Positions 1-6,047 of a stretch of DNA of 6,106 nucleotides are shown one piece after another. The translations under genes and the position numbers were made by a program. Numbering within the stretch: the first letter of the stretch is position 1; the number at the start of each line of letters is the position of its first letter. Origin of the DNA: UBA668 sp049424465 (GTDB lineage Bacteria > Actinomycetota > Acidimicrobiia > Acidimicrobiales > Ilumatobacteraceae); the NCBI GenBank assembly GCA_049424465.1, contig JBMSSR010000170.1, forward strand, positions 1 to 6,106, written 5' to 3'. The notes beneath the pieces are model-generated. The model saw only the letters and a list, made by a program, of their open reading frames with translations. It searched no databases and was not told the origin of the DNA.

Positions 1-226
1 CGTAGTGACCGAGGTCGAGGTCGGTCTCGCCGCCATCATCGGTGACGAACACCTCTCCGTGCTCGAACGGATTCATGGTGCCCGGATCGACGTTGATGTA
101 CGGGTCGAGCTTCTGCATCGTCACCCGCAGACCACGCATCTTCAGCAGCCGGCCGAGCGACGAGGCGGTCAGTCCCTTGCCGAGCGAGCTCGCTACACCG
201 CCTGTCACGAAAATGTGCTTCGTCAT
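1..226 (-). CDS. pyrG: CTP synthase, N-terminal part (runs off the left edge)
   Basis: CTP synthase makes CTP from UTP with ATP and glutamine-derived ammonia, the last step of pyrimidine nucleotide synthesis, in the cytoplasm. Only the first 75 codons are present, of about 540-590 usual for the family; the rest lies beyond position 1. The visible part is the start of the amidoligase (synthetase) domain and matches the family almost residue for residue. It has the P-loop-like VTGGVASSLGKG at about residues 7-18, with Lys17 matching E. coli Lys18. It then has KLDPYINVDPGTMNP (39-53), HGEVFVTDDGGETDLDLGHY (56-75) and the Mg-binding Asp71 (E. coli Asp72). The ATG at 226-224 has a good GGAGG ribosome binding site eight bases upstream. 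The gene diverges from the PAP2 gene and follows the tlyA-nadK-recN cluster, as pyrG does in mycobacteria. Identification is nearly certain; the glutaminase domain cannot be judged here. Confidence 0.97.
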   Translation of the reverse strand, partial: MTKHIFVTGGVASSLGKGLTASSLGRLLKMRGLRVTMQKLDPYINVDPGTMNPFEHGEVFVTDDGGETDLDLGHY

Positions 227-234
227 GTGGCGGG

Positions 235-240
235 CCTCCG
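235..240 (-). promoter_or_regulatory. Ribosome binding site of pyrG
   Basis: The minus strand reads CGGAGG, a strong Shine-Dalgarno core, eight bases before the pyrG ATG. It fixes the start at 226 and contrasts with the divergent PAP2 gene, which has no such site. Confidence 0.8.
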
Positions 241-242
241 TC

Positions 243-255
243 TCAGTCGCACTGA
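243..255 (-). other. Small perfect inverted repeat in the presumed pyrG leader
   Basis: TCAGT and ACTGA flank a three-base centre, giving a perfect 5-bp stem. On the minus strand it lies three bases upstream of the pyrG Shine-Dalgarno sequence, inside the presumed 5' leader. It could be a short RNA hairpin or a small operator. A stem this short can occur by chance and has no terminator U-tract, so no function is asserted. Confidence 0.3.
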
Positions 256-267
256 CAACGGGAGAGC

Positions 268-273
268 AATATA
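268..273 (-). promoter_or_regulatory. Candidate -10 element for pyrG
   Basis: The minus strand reads TATATT, the only distinctly AT-rich hexamer in the 198-bp gap between pyrG and the PAP2 gene, and a good match to the TANNNT core of a housekeeping sigma factor. It would start a transcript near 261, giving a leader of about 35 bases that contains the small inverted repeat and the ribosome binding site. No convincing -35 box is present; a weak TCGGTT lies 16 bases upstream. The rest of the gap shows no ORF, RNA gene or repeat that I can support. Confidence 0.4.
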
Positions 274-410
274 TCCCTGTCGCGACGCCAACCGAGGGAT
301 GGCCATCGACCCGATCAGACCGTCGGCCCACCTGCCGCATCGGCGGCTCCCTCACTGGCGGACCCTTGCCGCCGCTCGGGCGACAGCCCTCCGTCGTCCC
401 CGGTGATCGG

Positions 411-416
411 TACACT
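411..416 (+). promoter_or_regulatory. Candidate -10 element for a leaderless PAP2 transcript
   Basis: TACACT fits the TANNNT pattern and ends eight bases before the GTG at 425. That is the distance at which transcription would begin at or next to the start codon. No good -35 box is seen about 17 bases further up. The absence of any Shine-Dalgarno sequence before the GTG supports a leaderless message. Confidence 0.45.
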
Positions 417-424
417 CGCCCGAC

Positions 425-1279
425 GTGGCCGACCAGACCAGCCGCTCTGCGCCGGTCCGGCCACGACGCGCCGACCTCGCCACGCCCAGCCTCCCGGCGA
501 GACGCTTTGCGTGGGTCCGCGAGCTGATCCTCGTCATCGGGTTCTACAACGTCTACCAGGTCGTCCGCGGCCAGGCCGACGTCGGCGCCCGTGCCAGGGC
601 GTTCCGCAATGCCAGGTGGGTCGTCGAGGCCGAGCGCTTCGTCCACGTGTTCGTCGAGCACTCGCTGCAGTCCGCCGCACTCGGCGCACGGTGGCTCATC
701 ACCTTCGCGAACACCTACTACGGCACGGTGCACTTCATCGCGACCGGGGGCATCCTGCTGTGGCTGTTCTTCCGCCGGCACCACCACTACCGGAAGATGC
801 GCAACACGCTCGCCGCCACCACGCTGCTCGGGCTCGTCACGTTTCTGTCCTTCCCGCTCGCCCCACCGCGCATGCTCCCGTGCAACAACTCGATTCCTGC
901 GCCGGGGCAGGGTCCCTTCACGCTCGGTGAGTGTTTCGTCGACACCCTCCACACCGCCGGTGGTGTCTGGAGCTACGAGTCCCCCGTTGCCAAGGCGATC
1001 GCCAACCAGTTCGCGGCGATGCCCAGCCTGCACTTCGGCTGGTCGCTGTGGTGCGCCACTGCGCTGTTCATCCATGCCCGCTCGCGCACGACGCGCGTGC
1101 TCGGCATCGTCCACTCGACGATCACGCTGTTCGCGATCGTGGTCACGGCCAACCATTATCTGTTGGACGCAGTCGGTGGCGCGCTCGTGTTCGTCGCCGG
1201 GTGGTTCATCGCCTCGGTGCTCGAACGCCGGTCAGCCGAACCTGGCCATGATCGACCGACGGGCGCGACCGTCGACTGA
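425..1279 (+). CDS. PAP2/AUR1-like integral membrane phosphatase or phosphotransferase
   Basis: A 284-residue multi-pass membrane protein of the PAP2 superfamily, closest in style to the AUR1/inositol-phosphotransferase-like branch. These enzymes cleave or transfer lipid-linked phosphate groups at the outer face of the membrane; the substrate here is unknown. Hydrophobic segments lie at about residues 32-48, 90-116, 127-147, 203-217 and 225-266. The active-site motifs are visible: PLAPPRM with Arg149, AMPSLHFGW (198-206) with His203, and ANHYLLD (242-248) with His244 and Asp248. A loop bounded by Cys153 and Cys170 precedes the second motif. The GTG at 425 is the first possible start after an in-frame stop at 404-406 and has no ribosome binding site. 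The gene is transcribed towards murJ, and its last 48 bases overlap murJ coding sequence. Lipid carrier recycling is possible beside a lipid II flippase, but that is inference only. Confidence 0.88.
   Translation: MADQTSRSAPVRPRRADLATPSLPARRFAWVRELILVIGFYNVYQVVRGQADVGARARAFRNARWVVEAERFVHVFVEHSLQSAALGARWLITFANTYYGTVHFIATGGILLWLFFRRHHHYRKMRNTLAATTLLGLVTFLSFPLAPPRMLPCNNSIPAPGQGPFTLGECFVDTLHTAGGVWSYESPVAKAIANQFAAMPSLHFGWSLWCATALFIHARSRTTRVLGIVHSTITLFAIVVTANHYLLDAVGGALVFVAGWFIASVLERRSAEPGHDRPTGATVD
1232..1279. other. Tail-to-tail coding overlap of the PAP2 gene and murJ
   Basis: The last 16 codons of the PAP2 gene (ending TGA at 1277-1279) lie opposite the last 16 codons of murJ (ending TGA at 1234-1232). 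There is therefore no intergenic space for an ordinary terminator, and transcripts of the two genes must converge and probably share complementary 3' ends. Confidence 0.85.
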
Positions 1280-2836
1280 GAGCAGCACCGCGGCGAACAC
1301 GACGACGCCGACGGCGCCCGCAACAGCGATCGCAGCGCCCGACTCCCGTCGCCGGCCACCGAACACGCTGGTCGTCGCCATCATGGCGAGTGCCGCTGCA
1401 CCCGCCGCCGCGACACTCGTCCCGAGGAGACCGACCGGACGACGCTCGGAGAAGGAGCCCGTGAGTCGTCGCACGCGCCGGACGAGCAGCACCGCCGTGA
1501 CGGCCTGCGAGGCCCCGTAGCCGAGTGCGAGAGCGGCGGCGCGCGAGCCCGGGTCGAGGACCTCCGACATCAGTTCCATCACCAGCACACCCGCCACCGC
1601 GCCGGCGATCATCAACCGGGATGCCACGCGCAGGTCATCGAGCGAGAACAGCACCCGCGCGAGGACGAAGGAGACGCCGTATCCGACGAGGCCGAATCCG
1701 AACGCGACGAACGCCGACGCGATCGGCTCGAGGCCTTGGCTGGCGATCTGCCCGAACGCCATCACGTCCGCCACCTGCCACGCGAGGGCGACCATGCCGG
1801 CCCCGGCGAGCGCCAGGAGCGGGACCATCACTGCGACCGCGTCGTCGATGGCCTTCCGGGTCGCTGCCGTGTCCCCCGCCTGCCAGTGCTCGGCAACACG
1901 TGGCGCGAGTGCCGTGGCCGCGGGTACCGCGACCAGTGCGTGCGGGAGGACGAAGAAGGCGAAGGTGAAGACGAACACCGCAACGCCCCCCGGCGCGCCA
2001 TTCCCGAGCGCCAGCGCGGTCGCCGTCGGCACGAGTGTCCCCACGATCGACAGCGTCGCCCATCCGAAGTTCTTGCGCATCTGCCGCACCGCAGTGTGCT
2101 CGGGACGCCAGCGCGGCACGGCTCGCACCCCGGCGCGGCGCAGCGCCAGCCACGGCCAGGCGCCGAAGAGCACGACGCCGAGTGTCGTGCCGATGGAGAT
2201 CAGGCAGAACTCGAGCACTGAGAGGTGCAGGTCTGCCACCGCCCCGTCGCGCGACCAGCGGAACAGCAGGCACGCAACGATCACCACGACATTGTTCAGC
2301 GCAGGAGCAAGCGCAGCCGCGGCGAACCGACCGCGTGCGTTGAGCGCCGCAGACGCCGTGGTCGCCAATCCGTAGAACACCAGCTGTGGCACGAACACCA
2401 GCACCATCGGCACCATGACGTCGAGCTTGTCCTGCACGACGGCACTGGACGGCTCGAAGGCCACCATGACCCTCGACATCAGCGGTGACGTCGCCATGCC
2501 CAGCGCAGCGACCGCACCAAGGACCACCACGACGACCCCCGACGTCGCACTCACCGCGTCACGGAGTGAGTCCTCTCCCTCACGGCGGGCAGCGACATAC
2601 GACGGCAGGAGCACCGACTGCAGCACACCGAGGGCCACGAGTTCGAACAGCAGGTTCGGGATCATGTTCGCCGTCTGGTACACGTCGCCGAGCAGGCCGC
2701 TGCCGAGCACCGCCGCCGTGGCCAGCACCCGAACGAACCCGGTGAGCCGCGAGAACAGGGTGCACGCGGTCACGACCGCCGCGTCGCGCCCCAGACGACC
2801 TGCCGCCACTCCGGACGGCGACACCTCAGTCGTCAA
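1232..2836 (-). CDS. murJ: Lipid II flippase MurJ (MviN family)
   Basis: MurJ moves lipid-linked peptidoglycan precursor across the cytoplasmic membrane. The product is 534 residues, the usual size of the transporter core, with many hydrophobic stretches consistent with about 14 membrane segments. It lacks the pseudokinase and extracellular domains fused to the mycobacterial protein. The N-terminal family signature is clear: LFSRLTGFVR (27-36; Arg30 and Arg36 match E. coli Arg18 and Arg24), then GDVYQTANMIPNLL (50-63) and LLPSYV (76-81). E. coli Arg52 and Arg270 appear replaced by Phe64 and about Ala293. The start is taken as TTG at 2836-2834, overlapping the recN stop (TTGA), because GAGG lies eight bases upstream. 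A GTG at 2824 is the alternative, giving 530 residues. An open frame extends further upstream, but it only shadows recN. Family identity is firm; flippase activity is by homology. Confidence 0.9.
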   Translation of the reverse strand: MTTEVSPSGVAAGRLGRDAAVVTACTLFSRLTGFVRVLATAAVLGSGLLGDVYQTANMIPNLLFELVALGVLQSVLLPSYVAARREGEDSLRDAVSATSGVVVVVLGAVAALGMATSPLMSRVMVAFEPSSAVVQDKLDVMVPMVLVFVPQLVFYGLATTASAALNARGRFAAAALAPALNNVVVIVACLLFRWSRDGAVADLHLSVLEFCLISIGTTLGVVLFGAWPWLALRRAGVRAVPRWRPEHTAVRQMRKNFGWATLSIVGTLVPTATALALGNGAPGGVAVFVFTFAFFVLPHALVAVPAATALAPRVAEHWQAGDTAATRKAIDDAVAVMVPLLALAGAGMVALAWQVADVMAFGQIASQGLEPIASAFVAFGFGLVGYGVSFVLARVLFSLDDLRVASRLMIAGAVAGVLVMELMSEVLDPGSRAAALALGYGASQAVTAVLLVRRVRRLTGSFSERRPVGLLGTSVAAAGAAALAMMATTSVFGGRRRESGAAIAVAGAVGVVVFAAVLLSVDGRARRSIMARFG

Positions 2837-4419
2837 CTGCGGCGCCTCGCGACACCTGCCAGCAACTCGGCAGCGTGCTGGCGGGCCGCGTGCGCTGCCG
2901 TCCCGCCGGACAGCATGCGAGCAACCTCGTCGACGCGCTCGTCGCCCTCCACCGATCGAGCCTCCGCCACGGTGACGCCGCCCTCGACCCGCTTGCTGAC
3001 CGCGATCTGGGTGTCGGCAAGGGCTGCGACCTGCGGCAGGTGGGTCACGACCAGCACCTGATGACGATCGCCCAGTGCGGCGAGGCACTGACCCACGGCG
3101 ACCGCTGCCGCGCCACCGATCCCGGCATCGACCTCGTCGAACAGCAACGTGTCGGGCGCCTCGGTCAGCACCATGCGCAGCGCAAGCATCGTTCGCGCCA
3201 ACTCACCGCCGCTCGCCACGCGCGCCAGCGGCAACAGTGGCGAACCAGGGTTGGCGGCGAGCAGGAAGTGCACCTCATCGCCCGGATCGTCATCACCGAC
3301 CACGACGGCGAGATGGGCGTGGCGCATCGCAAGCTCGTGCAGGTGGTCCTCGACCGCGGCAGCGAGCCCTGCGGCACCCGCTCGGCGAGCAGTGCCCACC
3401 TGCGCCGCGGCACGACGCTCGGCGTCCCACGCCGCGACTCGCTCGCGCTCGAGGCCGGCAACCCGCTGGTCGTACCCCTCGAGCTCGTCGAGGCGCGCCT
3501 CGGTCTCTGCCTGGAACGCCAGCACGTCGGCAAGCGTGTCGCCATACTTTCGACGCAGGTCGCGCAGTAGCTGCATCCGTGTGCGCACCTCGTCGAGCCG
3601 CTCCGGGTCCTCGTCGATCGACTCGGCGCGGTCACGAAGCTCGGCAGCGATGTCACCGAGTTCGGACAGCACGGCGCGGAGCCGTTCCTCGAGGTCGGCG
3701 AACGGCCCACGGCCTGCGATCGCCCTCACCGCCGCGCCCACGGCGTCGATCGCACCGTCATCGTCCGCCAGCGCCGAACCGGCCTGAGCACCAGCAGCAC
3801 GGTGCTCGACCGCGCCCGCAAGGGTGTCGTGCTCGCGATCGAGTTCGACGTCCTCGTCTGCGCCCACGATCGCGGCAGATCGCAACTCGCCCACCTGGAA
3901 TCGCAGCAGGTCGACCTCGCGGGCCCGGGTGCGCGAATCACCGCCGAGCGCAGCGAGCGCGGCATCGATCTCGGTGAGGCGGGCGCGTGCGTCGCGCAGC
4001 GGACCGAGATCGGTGCGGCACCACCGATCGAGGGCATCCCGCTGCTCGGCTGCGGCCAGCAGCCGCTGGTGCGCGTGTTGACCGTGCAGGTCGACACACC
4101 GCTCACCGAGCTCGGCGAGGTTCCCCGCCGTGGCGAGCCGACCGTTCACGTAGGCGCGCGAACGCCCGTCCGACGGGATCACACGCGCCACGACGTACTC
4201 GTCATCGCCGACGACGAATCGACCCTCGACGCGCGCCTCGGCGGCCCCGGTTCGGACCATCGACGAGTCCGCCCGACCGCCGACGAGGAGGCTGATCGCC
4301 TCGACCAACATCGTCTTGCCAGCGCCCGTCTCGCCGGTGAGGGCCGTCAGACCGCGCCCGAGCACGAGGTCGAGGCGTTCGATCACCCCGAGCTGCTCGA
4401 TGTGCAGTTCGGTCAGCAC
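2833..4419 (-). CDS. recN: DNA repair protein RecN
   Basis: RecN is an SMC-like ATPase that holds DNA ends or sister molecules together during recombinational repair of double-strand breaks. The 528-residue product is a little shorter than E. coli RecN (about 553). It shows the full split ATPase: Walker A GETGAGKT (29-36), DLHGQHAHQRLL (110-121), ABC signature ASGGE (402-406), Walker B LLFDEVDAGIGG (425-436) with Asp428 and Glu429, and the switch region VVTHLPQVAALAD (457-469). Between the two halves lies a charged, Ala/Arg/Glu-rich coiled-coil region (about 140-360). It includes the RecN-typical RMQLLRDLRRKYG (281-293). The start is GTG at 4419-4417, directly after the nadK stop (TGAGTG), with GGAG six bases upstream inside nadK. 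The stop overlaps the murJ start by four bases. No SOS box is visible before it, as expected for a gene inside an operon. Confidence 0.96.
   Translation of the reverse strand: MLTELHIEQLGVIERLDLVLGRGLTALTGETGAGKTMLVEAISLLVGGRADSSMVRTGAAEARVEGRFVVGDDEYVVARVIPSDGRSRAYVNGRLATAGNLAELGERCVDLHGQHAHQRLLAAAEQRDALDRWCRTDLGPLRDARARLTEIDAALAALGGDSRTRAREVDLLRFQVGELRSAAIVGADEDVELDREHDTLAGAVEHRAAGAQAGSALADDDGAIDAVGAAVRAIAGRGPFADLEERLRAVLSELGDIAAELRDRAESIDEDPERLDEVRTRMQLLRDLRRKYGDTLADVLAFQAETEARLDELEGYDQRVAGLERERVAAWDAERRAAAQVGTARRAGAAGLAAAVEDHLHELAMRHAHLAVVVGDDDPGDEVHFLLAANPGSPLLPLARVASGGELARTMLALRMVLTEAPDTLLFDEVDAGIGGAAAVAVGQCLAALGDRHQVLVVTHLPQVAALADTQIAVSKRVEGGVTVAEARSVEGDERVDEVARMLSGGTAAHAARQHAAELLAGVARRRS
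2845..2848 (-). promoter_or_regulatory. Ribosome binding site supporting the TTG start of murJ
   Basis: The minus strand reads GAGG eight bases before the TTG at 2836, inside the last codons of recN. No comparable sequence lies at a suitable distance before the alternative GTG at 2824, so this site favours the TTG start. Confidence 0.5.
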
Positions 4420-5289
4420 TCAGCGCTCCACGAGCCCGAACTTGGCCGTCAGCACCTGGTGGAACCGACGCGTGCCGAACCGCACGAGGCGGGCGACATG
4501 CGGGGACGGCACCACCGTGACCGTGTCGTCCTCGGTCAGGGTCGTCGCGCCTTGCCCGTCGATCGACAGCGCCGCGTTGCGGTGGCCGAGCACGGTGACC
4601 TCGACCCGCTCGCCGGGGTCGAGCACGAGGGTGCGGTCGAAGAGCATGTGTGGCGAGACCGGCGTGACGAGCATCGCCCGCAGCCGCGGCGACACGACGG
4701 GACCGCGCGCCGACATCGAGTAGGCCGTCGAACCGGTCGGCGTCGCCAGGATCAACCCGTCCGCGGCATACGACGTGAACGGTGTCCCGTCGACGGTCAC
4801 CAGCATTCGGATGGTGTGCCCGCTCTCGAGTTTCTCGATCACCGCTTCGTTGAGTGCCCGAGACGTGCACGAGACCTCGCCGGTCGAGCGGCGCACCGAG
4901 ACCTCCAGCATCATGCGGTCGTCGAGTTCCCAGCGACCAGCAGTCGGCCCGGCAGCCCACCGCTCGAGCGACGCAATCAGGTCGTCCGGATCGACCTCGG
5001 TGAGGTACCCCAGCAGGCCCAGGTTCACGCCGATGATCGGCGTCCCGGCGCCGCCCAACAGGCTGACCGTGCGCAACATGGTGCCGTCACCACCGAGTGA
5101 CAGCGCCATGTCAGCGCTCCCGGGGTCGCCCTCGACGGACACGCGGTTGGGATCCACGCCGAGTGCGGCGGCATCGTCGGATGTCATCAGCACCGTGTGC
5201 CCGTGGGCGTCCATCCAGTCGATGGCGCGTCCGCACAGTTCCGATGCCTCTGCCCGATCGTGATGCGCCACCAGCAGGACCGTGCTCAC
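4420..5289 (-). CDS. nadK: NAD kinase
   Basis: NAD kinase phosphorylates NAD to NADP using ATP or, in many actinobacteria, polyphosphate; it is cytoplasmic and the only route to NADP. The 289-residue protein has the family's usual length and motifs. The catalytic GGDGT loop is at 66-70 (Asp68), followed by GVNLGLLGYL (87-96). Next come the ALNEAVI segment (145-151, Asn147-Glu148), then DGLILATPTGSTAYS (178-191). TPVSPHMLFDR is at 209-219 and SIDGQ at 242-246. The start is GTG at 5289-5287, overlapping the tlyA stop as GTGA, with a strong GGGGGAGG nine bases upstream. An ATG further upstream (5424) would add 45 arginine-rich residues that only shadow tlyA, so it is rejected. The gene lies between tlyA and recN, as in mycobacteria. 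Polyphosphate use is a family trait I cannot confirm from sequence. Confidence 0.97.
   Translation of the reverse strand: MSTVLLVAHHDRAEASELCGRAIDWMDAHGHTVLMTSDDAAALGVDPNRVSVEGDPGSADMALSLGGDGTMLRTVSLLGGAGTPIIGVNLGLLGYLTEVDPDDLIASLERWAAGPTAGRWELDDRMMLEVSVRRSTGEVSCTSRALNEAVIEKLESGHTIRMLVTVDGTPFTSYAADGLILATPTGSTAYSMSARGPVVSPRLRAMLVTPVSPHMLFDRTLVLDPGERVEVTVLGHRNAALSIDGQGATTLTEDDTVTVVPSPHVARLVRFGTRRFHQVLTAKFGLVER
4426..4429 (-). promoter_or_regulatory. Ribosome binding site of recN, inside the nadK end
   Basis: The minus strand reads GTGGAG over the last nadK codons, with GGAG six bases before the recN GTG. It supports a start at 4419 and coupled translation from nadK to recN. Confidence 0.6.
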
Positions 5290-6047
5290 AGCGTTGATCC
5301 TCCCCCGTGCGACACCGCGTGCACAAGGAATTCGACATTGCCGTCGCCACCGCGGATCGGGGATTCCATCCATCCCCGGACCGTGCAGCCTCGCGCCTCG
5401 AGTGCACCGGCAACGTCCTCGCACACCCGCCGGTGCACCTCGGGATCGGTGATCACACCCCGGCCCCGCGAGACCTCGGCTCGGCCTGCCTCGAACTGTG
5501 GCTTCACCAACAGCACGAGCGAACCAGCCGGCACGAGGACCGACAGGGCCGGATCGAGCACCTTCACGACCGAGATGAACGACACGTCCGCCACCACAAC
5601 GGCAACCATCCCACCGATCGCGTCGGGCGTGACGTCACGGACATGGAACTTCTCGAGGACGGTGACCCGGGCGTCGTCCCGGATCCGCGGGTGCAACTGC
5701 CCGTGACCGACGTCGAGCGCCACGACGTGCGCTGCACCACGCTGGAGGAGGCAATCGGTGAAGCCACCTGTCGACGCACCGATGTCGAGCGCCCGAGCAC
5801 CTGACACCGTGACCCCGAACGATTCGAGCGCTCCGTCGAGCTTCTCCCCGCCGCGGCTCACGAATCGTGGCGGCTCGGCGTCGACGAGCACGGCGTCGCC
5901 CGGGTGCACCTGGCGCGACGGCTTGTCGGCCACCGATCCGTTCACGAGGACACGCCCGAGTTCGATCAGACGGACCGCATCGACTCTCGATGCCACCAGC
6001 CCACGGCGCACGAGATCGGCATCGAGCCGCTGGCGGCGAGCGGCCAT
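5286..6047 (-). CDS. tlyA: TlyA rRNA (cytidine-2'-O)-methyltransferase
   Basis: TlyA methylates the 2'-OH of cytidines at the ribosomal subunit interface (16S C1409 and 23S C1920 in mycobacteria) using S-adenosylmethionine; its loss there gives capreomycin resistance. The 253-residue protein has an N-terminal S4-like RNA-binding domain (about 5-58, RLDADLVRRG) and a short linker PRFV (60-63, RAWV in M. tuberculosis). A Rossmann methyltransferase domain follows, with SAM motif ALDIGASTGGFTD (86-98). The catalytic tetrad of M. tuberculosis TlyA (Lys69, Asp154, Lys182, Glu238) appears here as Lys69, Asp154, Lys182 and Glu239. The protein lacks the roughly 20-residue C-terminal tail of the mycobacterial enzyme. 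The ATG shares one base with the preceding stop (TGATG). The only ribosome binding site candidate is AAGAAGG, four bases upstream, made of lysine codons of that gene. The stop overlaps nadK. Confidence 0.95.
   Translation of the reverse strand: MAARRQRLDADLVRRGLVASRVDAVRLIELGRVLVNGSVADKPSRQVHPGDAVLVDAEPPRFVSRGGEKLDGALESFGVTVSGARALDIGASTGGFTDCLLQRGAAHVVALDVGHGQLHPRIRDDARVTVLEKFHVRDVTPDAIGGMVAVVVADVSFISVVKVLDPALSVLVPAGSLVLLVKPQFEAGRAEVSRGRGVITDPEVHRRVCEDVAGALEARGCTVRGWMESPIRGGDGNVEFLVHAVSHGGGSTL
5299..5306 (-). promoter_or_regulatory. Strong ribosome binding site that fixes the nadK start
   Basis: The minus strand reads GGGGGAGG, nine bases before the GTG at 5289. It is the strongest such site in the cluster and encodes part of the glycine run near the C-terminus of TlyA (residues 248-250). 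It settles the choice of the internal GTG over the longer upstream frame. Confidence 0.8.

Noticed and set aside
5..406. 133-residue plus-strand open frame opposite pyrG
   Set aside because: It runs antisense to an unmistakable pyrG N-terminus, then through the promoter gap; composition is typical of a shadow frame.
1257..1274. 6-bp stem (CGACGG/CCGTCG, six-base loop) near the PAP2 stop as a shared terminator
   Set aside because: The stem is short, lies within both coding regions and has no T-run on either strand, so it is not distinguishable from chance in such GC-rich DNA.
1232..1279. The PAP2/murJ overlap as a sign of a frameshift or pseudogene
   Set aside because: Both proteins keep plausible full lengths and complete motifs, and overlaps of this size between convergent genes are common in compact GC-rich genomes.
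1635..2273. 212-residue minus-strand frame inside murJ, and the many plus-strand frames opposite murJ
   Set aside because: They are alternative frames of a gene with clear membrane-protein character. All are Arg/Pro/Ala-rich with no motif.
2837..3088. N-terminal extension of murJ to an ATG at 3088 (618 residues)
   Set aside because: The added 84 residues are Arg/Gly/Ser-rich shadow sequence antisense in character and lie fully inside the ATPase end of recN. MurJ similarity begins only after 2836.
3802..5100. 432-residue plus-strand open frame opposite recN and nadK
   Set aside because: It is antisense to two well-identified genes. Its His/Asp/Arg/Glu-rich composition is what GC-rich coding DNA gives on the other strand, and it shows no recognisable motif.
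5290..5424. N-terminal extension of nadK to an ATG at 5424
   Set aside because: The extra 45 residues are low-quality Arg/Gly/Cys sequence overlapping tlyA, and a strong ribosome binding site precedes the GTG at 5289.
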